Origin: Candidatus Saccharimonadota bacterium
Lineage (GTDB): Bacteria > Patescibacteriota > Saccharimonadia > Saccharimonadales > UBA4665
Assembly: GCA_029288515.1 (NCBI GenBank)
Contig: JARIHB010000197.1
Span: 1-17,236, forward strand
Direction: 5' to 3'
Length of the DNA stretch: 17,236 bases
Each line of letters opens with the position of its first letter. The first letter of the stretch is position 1. Below, piece by piece: positions 1 through 5,847 of this stretch. The position numbers and the translations under genes are program-made. The notes under the pieces were generated by a model that searched no databases, was not told the DNA's origin, and saw only the letters and a list, made by a program, of their open reading frames with translations.

Positions 1-44
1 CACTTATGCGATCGTCGGCAGCGTCAGATGTGTATAAGAGACAG
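1..44 (+). other. Illumina Nextera adapter and i5 index left at the contig end
   Basis: Synthetic sequence, not genomic. Bases 12-44 equal the Nextera Read-1 adapter, and 26-44 are the 19-bp Tn5 mosaic end. Bases 4-11 (TTATGCGA) sit exactly where the 8-base i5 index belongs and match an index I recall from the Nextera set (S522). Bases 1-3 (CAC) are the end of the P5 arm. Any reading frame across this stretch is an artefact, including frames giving the well-known SAASDVYKRQ peptide. Genomic sequence begins at 45. Confidence 0.98.
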
Positions 45-281
45 GGTATGGATAATCCGGTGGCCGCCTGCTTCGGCAATCGAGCCTACGGAATAGATGG
101 ACGGCGTGGACAGCGGTTCGCCGGCAAGCATAACGCCATACAGCATAAGGTTGCCGCAATGATAGGTTGCAACCTCTGTGGTATATATGCGTTTGGTGAC
201 TTTTGTGACAGTGTCTTCGGCGAACGAGACATTACAATTAAAGCCCCCTTCGTTAATGGGAGCGTGCATGGTTTTTATCAT
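45..281 (-). CDS. 5' fragment of an unidentified gene, possibly phosphotransferase-like, cut by the adapter
   Basis: The reading frame runs leftward from ATG at 281 for about 79 codons and is interrupted only by the adapter at 44, so the C-terminal part is missing. The peptide begins MIKTMHAPINEGGFN and continues into a strand-like DTVTKVTKR segment and a helix with EVATY. A glycine-bearing turn, a Lys/Arg-rich strand and then a Glu in a helix resemble the N-lobe of aminoglycoside/choline phosphotransferase-like kinases. That likeness is a weak inference; there are no catalytic residues to see. A second in-frame Met lies at 269. A -10-like TACAAT lies only 5 nt upstream of the ATG and there is no Shine-Dalgarno site, so the message is probably leaderless. 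The gene is divergent from mscL. Confidence 0.55.
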
Positions 282-286
282 AAAAT

Positions 287-292
287 ATTGTA
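287..292 (-). promoter_or_regulatory. -10 box for the divergent truncated gene
   Basis: TACAAT read on the minus strand, ending 5 nt before the ATG at 281. Transcription starting about 7 nt downstream of the box would begin at or next to the start codon. No convincing -35 is visible. The surrounding AT-rich stretch (281-300) differs from the GC-richer coding DNA. Confidence 0.4.
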
Positions 293-317
293 TATAAAAT
301 AGCTACTATGTCGGCTT

Positions 318-338
318 TGCTATACTGATGGCAAGGAG
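318..338 (+). promoter_or_regulatory. Extended -10 promoter and ribosome binding site of mscL
   Basis: TGCTATACT at 318-326 is an extended -10 element (TGn plus TATACT). No good -35 is seen 16-18 nt upstream. AAGGAG at 333-338 is a strong Shine-Dalgarno site 7 nt before ATG 346, which picks that ATG over the in-frame ATG at 328. The 328 codon lies before the binding site and probably before the transcript start. Confidence 0.6.
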
Positions 339-345
339 TAGCGAT

Positions 346-759
346 ATGATTCAGGAATTCAAGAAGTTTATATTGCGCGGCAACGTCGTTGATTTGGCAG
401 TTGCGGTAGTAGTGGGCGCCGCATTTGGCGCCGTAGTAAATGGACTGGTGAAGGATATGATAACGCCGCTTTTGGGCGCACTGGGCGGTCAGCCGGATTT
501 CTCGCGTTTGGCGTTTACTATTAATGGCAGCAGATTCATGTACGGCGAATTTTTGAATGCCATCGTGTCGTTTTTACTGGTAGCATCGGCACTGTTCTTC
601 CTTGTTGTGCAGCCTTTGAACCACTTGCAGACACGCATGGCGCGCCGCAAAACCCCAGAGGAGCCAACAGATCGGAAATGCCCTGAATGCTTGAGCGAAA
701 TACCTAAAGCTGCCACACGCTGCAAATTCTGCACATCCAAGGTGCAACCCGCCAAGTAG
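346..759 (+). CDS. mscL: Large-conductance mechanosensitive channel MscL with C-terminal zinc ribbon
   Basis: Homopentameric membrane channel that opens under membrane tension and releases solutes on hypo-osmotic shock. The 137-residue protein opens with the family signature (EFKKFILRGNVVDLAV, residues 4-19), followed by TM1 at about 14-40, a short loop with YGEFLNAIVSF, and TM2 at about 66-90. This covers the usual MscL core. The family's C-terminal helical bundle is replaced by a short basic linker and a four-cysteine knuckle (C112, C115, C126, C129) of the CPxC...CxxC zinc-ribbon type. The start at 346 is chosen because AAGGAG lies 7 nt upstream and MIQEFK aligns with the usual MscL N-terminus. 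It is monocistronic by layout. The channel identity is secure; zinc binding is inferred from the cysteines. Confidence 0.95.
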   Translation: MIQEFKKFILRGNVVDLAVAVVVGAAFGAVVNGLVKDMITPLLGALGGQPDFSRLAFTINGSRFMYGEFLNAIVSFLLVASALFFLVVQPLNHLQTRMARRKTPEEPTDRKCPECLSEIPKAATRCKFCTSKVQPAK

Positions 760-789
760 TACTTGCATAAGCGGCTTGGCTGCCGGTAC

Positions 790-820
790 TATACATGTAT
801 GTATACACTGCTAGTTGAGG
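790..820 (+). promoter_or_regulatory. Putative promoter/dyad region upstream of the beta-helix protein gene
   Basis: Two overlapping palindromes, ATACATGTAT (791-800) and TGTATACA (800-807), each overlap a -10-like TATACA (790-795 and 802-807). Using the second box, the transcript would start near 814, about 20 nt before ATG 834. GAGG at 817-820 is the only ribosome-binding candidate, and at 13 nt it is far from the start. Whether the dyads are an operator or simply the AT-rich core of a promoter cannot be told from sequence. Confidence 0.4.
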
Positions 821-833
821 TCGACGGCCGGTT

Positions 834-3659
834 ATGAGCCGGTTGCCGACTCCAGGCTCCGATGCAGGTACTTGGGGTACCATTCTTAATGATTTTTTAG
901 ATGTATCGCATAACACCGATGGCAGCCTCAAGCCCACGGCGGTAAGCGCCGGCGGTGCCGTAACCAGCGTGAACGGCAAAACACCTTCAGGCGGTGCCGT
1001 AACGCTCTCCGCTGCAGATATTGGCACTGGGACGGCCTTAAGCGACCTGAATGACGTGTCGGTGGCCGGGGCAACAAATAACCAGGTGCTGACATACTCA
1101 ACAGGCGCCGGTAAATGGCAGGCGGCCACGCCAAGCGCGCCGTCAGTAGTACCACAGCCTGCAACAGTTGTTATTAGCCGCAACGGTGCTAATACCGTAG
1201 CCACCAAGACAGCAGATGGATCGTCATTGTACAGCGGCGCCGACGCTGGCGCAGCGTTAACGGCGGCCATTACCACCGTGGGGGCTAACGGCGGGGTTAT
1301 TATGTTTCAGCCAGGGTCATATACCTGGTCGAGTACTCCTGCAGTACCTGCTAACCTGAACGGCTGGCTGCATATCATCGGCGCGATGACTACCATTAGC
1401 CTAACTGTCGCCGGAAACCGTTTTTTGGACGTTGCCAAACAGGCGGACGGCGACACATTCCGGTACCTGCACGTTGAAGGGTTTACGGTAGATGCTGCAG
1501 CGCTATCGAGCACGGGCGGTACCCGACATATCGTATTCGGTACTTTTCGCCCGAGTGATGGGGTAACGAGCGGTACGAACGTCAATTTTTCATACATTAC
1601 TATTCGCAACATACAAACAAAAAATGTGCGAGTTGCACCTTCGGGTACCGCTCACTTTCTTAACATATTCATTGGCATTCACCAAAGCTCGAGCGGTCTG
1701 CCGGAAAATTACGCCACGCACATCCTAATTGAGAATTGCGACTTTGACGGCGGCAACCACGGCTTGACCATTTACGGTAATAAGAGCGGTTCATGGTCGG
1801 GCGACCCGTCGATCAAGTTTGACGACATTACCATCCGGCACATTCGCCATGACATGCGTAATTTGCCAACTGCGTTCGATTCTACCTCACATGTGCACGT
1901 TTCATCTCTGGGCTATGGCAACAATATTTTGATCGATGATGTATGGGGCTTTGGCAGCTGCGATGTAGGCGTGGAGGTCGATGCTGCGATGAATCCGCGC
2001 ATATCGAATGTTACGGCCGAGAACTATATGGGCTTTGCGGTGGCTCTTACCAACTACCATGCGCCGCAGCAGTATCTGGCACAATATTCGTATGTGCGTA
2101 ACGCTGTTGGCTACCGTACGGGCGGTGCGGTGCAGGCATCGTCATCGTCAGTCGTGGGCATTCGTACCACGCCAGGCTTGCCTAATGGTCACTTTATACT
2201 CGAGAATATCAGCCACTACCGAGCGGCTACATCTCCCGATCTCTCCGTTGCGCCGATTGCTGGTGATCTGGTATCGGCAAAAGGTTCTATTGAAAGTCTG
2301 ACGCTGAATGGCGGCCATTACGAGGCGGTCGGGGCAGTATTGTCCGGTTCTGTTTCGCAAGCCGGGCAAATTGTATACGTTGATGACCTCACATCTACCC
2401 GCACGCGCATCAGCATTTCCAACCTTGACGTGCGTTTCCGTGGTGCCAAGGGCGGCGGCGCAACTGCGGGTATTGCATTGTCGGCAGTACAGGTGAACGG
2501 TGACGTTGACATCGACATTGCGAACGTCCGGGCATATATCGATTTTCCGACTATTGAACAGGTAACTGGCATAGACCTCGGCGGCGCCAGCGGCGGCACG
2601 ATACGCGGTAAAGTGGAGTCGATAAAAGTCTACGGGCCCAATCTGGGTAGCAACCCGAAGGGTGTTTTCGTGCCGGCATCTTCGTCGGTTACTATTCCCT
2701 ATGCCGGCGCCCTGCGTGTTCGGTACGTTGACGACGACGCATTGCCAGCCGGTGCTGCAGTATTTATTGGCGATGCGACCAACAAAGCGCTGGTGGACAC
2801 TGGCATTATGCCGTTATCTGCCGCACTTAGAACGGTTACTGCCGACTATACCATTACCGGCGCAGACGGCGTGATCATTATTAATAGCGGCAGCACGGTA
2901 ACCGTCAGCCTACCCTCTGCCACAACCTCGGGCGCGGGCAAACAGTTTGTCGTAAAGTCCATAGGCAGTGGTGCGGCCTTTGTAAATGCGCTGGGCGGTA
3001 ACATCGACGGTTTAGCCCAAGTGTCGGCGAACAGCAGCGGTACCACATTTGTGTCCGACGGCACGGATTGGCTGACAATTGGTGCGTCCGGGTCGGCGGC
3101 AATTAGCTATGAAGCACAGACGACGAGCACTAACTACACGCTCACCGACAGCGACGGCGTAGTGTTAGGGGATACAAGCGGCATCACATTGTCGCTACCG
3201 TCAGGCACTGCTTCTGGTGCCGGCAAACAGTTTACTCTCAAAAACATCAGCAACGGCAATATATTTGCCAATGCACTCGGCGGCACGATTAATGGCGGTT
3301 TCTCAGTAACTATTCCGATGGGCGTGTCGCAGACATACGTTTCTGACGGTACGAACTGGATATTGTTACTTGAACGCGGTGCCGAACCGTTGCTTAAGAC
3401 TGTACAAGTAGCAACGTCGAACTATACCGTTATAGACACTGACGGCATTATTTTCGCTAACGGCAGCTCGGTGACAGTCAGCCTACCCTCGGCCACAAGC
3501 AGTGGTGCCGGCAAACAGTTTGTGGTAAAAAATTTGAATGCTGCTAACGCCTTTGTGAACGCGGCAGGTGGCAACGTAGAGGGCGGCGGCCAGGCGACGC
3601 TTGCAACGAACGTAAGTTATACATTTACGTCGGATGGTACGAACTGGTGGCAAACGTAG
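834..3659 (+). CDS. Giant beta-helix (pectate-lyase-like) surface or tail-fibre-like protein
   Basis: A 941-residue protein of unknown exact function. The N-terminus (MSRLPTPGSDAGTWG..LNDFL, residues 1-33) is a motif I associate with large proteins of Saccharibacteria and some phages. Residues 43-64 (VTSVNGKT...VTLSAADIG) and 71-98 (DLNDVSV...QVLTYS...KWQ) resemble tail-fibre collar repeats. Residues about 130-480 look like a Pectate_lyase_3 right-handed beta-helix, with GADAGAALTAAITT, GGVIMFQPGSYTW and runs of short beta turns. Residues 480-660 continue as beta-rich sequence. The C-terminus is three tandem repeats (see 2829-3656). There is no signal peptide, transmembrane segment or sortase motif, so export is unexplained. 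The start is fixed by the conserved MSRLPTPG opening. It could be a surface adhesin, a glycan-binding or depolymerising protein, or a domesticated tail-spike; no catalytic residues can be assigned. Confidence 0.85.
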   Translation: MSRLPTPGSDAGTWGTILNDFLDVSHNTDGSLKPTAVSAGGAVTSVNGKTPSGGAVTLSAADIGTGTALSDLNDVSVAGATNNQVLTYSTGAGKWQAATPSAPSVVPQPATVVISRNGANTVATKTADGSSLYSGADAGAALTAAITTVGANGGVIMFQPGSYTWSSTPAVPANLNGWLHIIGAMTTISLTVAGNRFLDVAKQADGDTFRYLHVEGFTVDAAALSSTGGTRHIVFGTFRPSDGVTSGTNVNFSYITIRNIQTKNVRVAPSGTAHFLNIFIGIHQSSSGLPENYATHILIENCDFDGGNHGLTIYGNKSGSWSGDPSIKFDDITIRHIRHDMRNLPTAFDSTSHVHVSSLGYGNNILIDDVWGFGSCDVGVEVDAAMNPRISNVTAENYMGFAVALTNYHAPQQYLAQYSYVRNAVGYRTGGAVQASSSSVVGIRTTPGLPNGHFILENISHYRAATSPDLSVAPIAGDLVSAKGSIESLTLNGGHYEAVGAVLSGSVSQAGQIVYVDDLTSTRTRISISNLDVRFRGAKGGGATAGIALSAVQVNGDVDIDIANVRAYIDFPTIEQVTGIDLGGASGGTIRGKVESIKVYGPNLGSNPKGVFVPASSSVTIPYAGALRVRYVDDDALPAGAAVFIGDATNKALVDTGIMPLSAALRTVTADYTITGADGVIIINSGSTVTVSLPSATTSGAGKQFVVKSIGSGAAFVNALGGNIDGLAQVSANSSGTTFVSDGTDWLTIGASGSAAISYEAQTTSTNYTLTDSDGVVLGDTSGITLSLPSGTASGAGKQFTLKNISNGNIFANALGGTINGGFSVTIPMGVSQTYVSDGTNWILLLERGAEPLLKTVQVATSNYTVIDTDGIIFANGSSVTVSLPSATSSGAGKQFVVKNLNAANAFVNAAGGNVEGGGQATLATNVSYTFTSDGTNWWQT
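2829..3656 (+). repeat. Three tandem C-terminal protein repeats, 288-bp period
   Basis: Codons 666-749, 762-845 and 858-941 of the beta-helix protein form three 84-residue units separated by 12-residue linkers, an exact 96-residue (288-bp) period. Each unit has a NYT/DYT start, a D(G/T)DG(I/V) step, VSLPSAT or LSLPSG, SGAGKQF, a (F/A)NA.GG.(I/V) stretch and an SDGTNW or SDGTDW end. The DNA copies have diverged at many third positions, so the duplication is not recent. The pattern is typical of beta-rich tail-fibre or adhesin modules. Confidence 0.9.
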
Positions 3660-3694
3660 CAGGGCCGCCAGAGAACATTCTCCTGCCACAGGTG

Positions 3695-3723
3695 TTTTAT
3701 AAGGCCATAATAACAGGTATACT
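3695..3723 (+). promoter_or_regulatory. Promoter for a leaderless GAF-like gene
   Basis: TATACT at 3718-3723 with a poor -35 candidate TTTTAT at 3695-3700 (17-nt spacer). The expected start point, about 7 nt after the -10, falls on the A of ATG 3730. The AGGG at 3724-3727 is too close to the ATG to act as a ribosome binding site. Confidence 0.5.
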
Positions 3724-3729
3724 AGGGTG

Positions 3730-4278
3730 ATGAATGATGACCTCTTCCGGCACCTGCAAGAGAAACTTGCAGCCAGTGTCGGTCGTGAACAACTCTACAA
3801 AACCATCGTAAACGCTCCGTTTGCGTTTAAAATGGAGACGACCTACTTGTCGCTTGGAATCATTGTATTGCTCGTGGTTGATGAAACTGACGGGCTTATA
3901 CACCGGGTAGCACTTTCTGATACCGATATGGCAGCAGGTACGCGTGAAGTATCGGTCAAACGATTCGAAGACATTAAGGTGCCTCTAGACTACAAGCATA
4001 ATATTGTGGCCGAGGCTATACGCAGCCAGCAACCCCAACAGACCGCCGATTGGGCCGGTCTGTTTGCGCCAGCGTTAGATCCTGATGAAGCCCGGCTTAA
4101 CCAAGCTGGTGGTGCTATTGCTTGCAGCTTTGTATATCCGCTGCCGGGAGTGGACGCTGGTGCCGCGCTTATATTTAGCTACTACCAGTACCGGGAACGC
4201 ATGGGCGAAGAGCACAAGGCTTTTATGGAACGATATAGCGGGCTTGTGGCTGAAGCTCTACGGCAGCAGCGCGCATAA
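3730..4278 (+). CDS. GAF-like domain protein
   Basis: Soluble 182-residue protein with the pattern of a single GAF domain. An N-terminal helix (1-30) leads into strands LGIIVLLVVDETDGLIHRVALS (42-63), a helix NIVAEAIRSQQPQQTADWA (91-109), then GGAIACSFVYPLP and AGAALIFSYY strands (127-152) and a final amphipathic helix (155-180). GAF domains bind small ligands or cyclic nucleotides, or mediate dimerisation; no ligand-determining residues are recognisable. No output domain is fused. The preferred start is ATG 3730, although a GTG at 3727 is in frame directly before it. The -10 box ends 6 nt upstream, so the mRNA is likely leaderless. It follows the beta-helix gene by 70 bp with its own promoter. 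The fold call is inference from pattern. Confidence 0.7.
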   Translation: MNDDLFRHLQEKLAASVGREQLYKTIVNAPFAFKMETTYLSLGIIVLLVVDETDGLIHRVALSDTDMAAGTREVSVKRFEDIKVPLDYKHNIVAEAIRSQQPQQTADWAGLFAPALDPDEARLNQAGGAIACSFVYPLPGVDAGAALIFSYYQYRERMGEEHKAFMERYSGLVAEALRQQRA

Positions 4279-4318
4279 CGCTTGCTCTACGGCAGCCGAT
4301 ATGCGATAGTGTACGGGA

Positions 4319-4324
4319 TATAAT
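4319..4324 (+). promoter_or_regulatory. -10 box upstream of the first zincin-like gene
   Basis: A perfect TATAAT ending 23 nt before ATG 4348. No recognisable -35 lies 16-18 nt upstream. The short leader (about 17 nt from the predicted start point) has no Shine-Dalgarno motif, in keeping with other genes in this block. Confidence 0.5.
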
Positions 4325-4347
4325 CCGATCGTAATACGAACTGTCAC

Positions 4348-5778
4348 ATGTCTTTCGAATCCCCTGGTGGTCATTCCTTTGATCCCTCTCTAGAATATAG
4401 CCTGTATCCCCGCGACCAGCGTCCGGTACCTGATGGCATGCCGGTAGACGACCCGCTGAATGTCCAGACATTGACGTCAGGCCTGGACACTGAAAGCAGC
4501 ACATCGGCATGCAGTGAGTATGATCGTATACGCCAAGAGATACTGACAGGCACAGATTGGCAATCGGTATTTACGAGAGCATTCGGCTTTGGCGGCGAGT
4601 ATGAGGGCTTAGATAGCCTGGTAGGCGCCCTGCGCGCCGATCACGAACAAAACAGCCCTGAAAATTTTAAAGGTGAACCGATGAATACCGTGCGTTTGCA
4701 TTCCTGGCAAAAGCACATCACTGAGCGCGGCATGACTGCCGTACCAGATGACTCAGAACCAGTGCCAGACGATTGGGAACCCCACGGCAATCTGGCTTCT
4801 GAAGTTATAACCTGGCGACAAGAGATGAGTAAGGCCGCCGACGTATTTTTTCATAATGACAGGAATGCATTCATACAGGCGGTACTGCCCCGTAAGGAGG
4901 CGGTGCAGACGCTCAGCCGGCTATGCACGCTAATGGGTCTCGATGGCGATGCCCCTGATGTTCCCAGCGAATTGCGCGAACCGGCATACTGGCTGGAGCA
5001 ATGCGTGCGTAACATGTACGTGGCAGTAGACGAAGCCGATAGTGTATTCTTACATACCGTACCAGATGTCCCGCTTGAAATTCGTGACAATGGACTCGCG
5101 AGCCAGTTCCATGAACTGTGCGGCATGTCACCTGAAGCACTCTTACAGTTGGCGATGCAGCGGTACGCTCCAGATCTCGTCCGCGGCCTGGCTATTGTGG
5201 AGTTATTGCCAACTATGCCGCCCATGGTGTTTCCTGATGAGAGAAGAGTGGATACTGCCGCAACTATGGAGGTAGAGAATGGGGTCGGCGTACTCCGTCT
5301 AAATATGGATCCGGCGTCACTAACCGTAGATATGACCCCGGCCAAACAGAGCGATAGCTCCTTACGGGGTACGCAACAAGCGGCCAACTCGCTAACAATG
5401 CTGCAACTGGTGGATCATGAGCTAGGGCATCATACTCACCACTTGCGCGATCCTCTACGCTGGCTTGTCCAATGGCGCCAGATGGCACGTGCCGACCCCT
5501 TTGACGACAATGAGTACGTAAAGGATGTATACACGATCAGCAGTGACGAAGGTGAGATTGAAGACTTGGCAATGAGCAGGGAACTATACATGAATAGACC
5601 GCTCGACCTACTCCTCAGCCACGCCGCACGCTTCACTATATTACAGAGGAAGCACGGCCGATATACCATCGACATGCTCATGAAAGCCGCTGATGAAGCA
5701 GAAGACAATACTGCGGCATCGGTGTTGCGGGCGAGCGAGCGACTTGTAGCCCGAGCTAATGCTGCATCCTGGTCGTAA
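4348..5778 (+). CDS. Zincin-like putative metallopeptidase, paralogue 1
   Basis: A 476-residue predicted cytoplasmic protein with no signal peptide or membrane segment. Residues 357-361 are HELGH, a classic HExxH zinc site, extended to HExxHxxH by H364. E412, in RELYMNRPLDLL 51 residues after H361, is a candidate third ligand as in gluzincins. Residues 1-140 are acidic, low in predicted structure and poorly patterned. A DDWEP element sits at 141-145, followed by a helical region (about 150-290). The gene downstream encodes a divergent paralogue sharing the DWEP element, HExxHxxH and the ExYMNxP motif in the same order, which supports a real shared fold. I do not recognise the family. Peptidase activity is inferred from the motif only; the substrate is unknown. 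It has its own -10 box and no clear ribosome binding site. Confidence 0.7.
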   Translation: MSFESPGGHSFDPSLEYSLYPRDQRPVPDGMPVDDPLNVQTLTSGLDTESSTSACSEYDRIRQEILTGTDWQSVFTRAFGFGGEYEGLDSLVGALRADHEQNSPENFKGEPMNTVRLHSWQKHITERGMTAVPDDSEPVPDDWEPHGNLASEVITWRQEMSKAADVFFHNDRNAFIQAVLPRKEAVQTLSRLCTLMGLDGDAPDVPSELREPAYWLEQCVRNMYVAVDEADSVFLHTVPDVPLEIRDNGLASQFHELCGMSPEALLQLAMQRYAPDLVRGLAIVELLPTMPPMVFPDERRVDTAATMEVENGVGVLRLNMDPASLTVDMTPAKQSDSSLRGTQQAANSLTMLQLVDHELGHHTHHLRDPLRWLVQWRQMARADPFDDNEYVKDVYTISSDEGEIEDLAMSRELYMNRPLDLLLSHAARFTILQRKHGRYTIDMLMKAADEAEDNTAASVLRASERLVARANAASWS

Positions 5779-5807
5779 TGTTACTGCTGCCATTCGGAAC
5801 ACTCCGC

Positions 5808-5837
5808 TTGCAGCAAGGGCCAGCTTTGCAATAAAAT
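5808..5837 (+). promoter_or_regulatory. Promoter upstream of the second zincin-like gene
   Basis: TTGCAG (5808-5813) and TAAAAT (5832-5837) with an 18-nt spacer. The predicted start point is near 5844, only about 4 nt before ATG 5848. An AGGA at 5838-5841 is correctly spaced to be a ribosome binding site but would lie upstream of that start point. So either the transcript is near-leaderless or it starts further upstream. Confidence 0.5.
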
Positions 5838-5847
5838 AGGATCCGAT

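Noticed and set aside
6..302. Open frame of 98 codons on the plus strand at the contig start
   Set aside because: Its first 13 residues come from the Nextera adapter, and the remainder is antisense to the likelier minus-strand gene fragment.
757..791. Possible terminator after mscL (TAGTAC/GTACTA with inner CGGC/GCCG)
   Set aside because: The stem overlaps the stop codon and the next promoter and has no U-tract.
704..1276. 190-codon open frame on the minus strand
   Set aside because: Lies antisense to the end of mscL and the start of the beta-helix gene and has no recognisable domain; a shadow of GC-rich coding sequence.
3671..3682. GAGA/TCTC hairpin after the beta-helix gene
   Set aside because: Only 4 bp with no U-tract in the right place; too weak to call a terminator.
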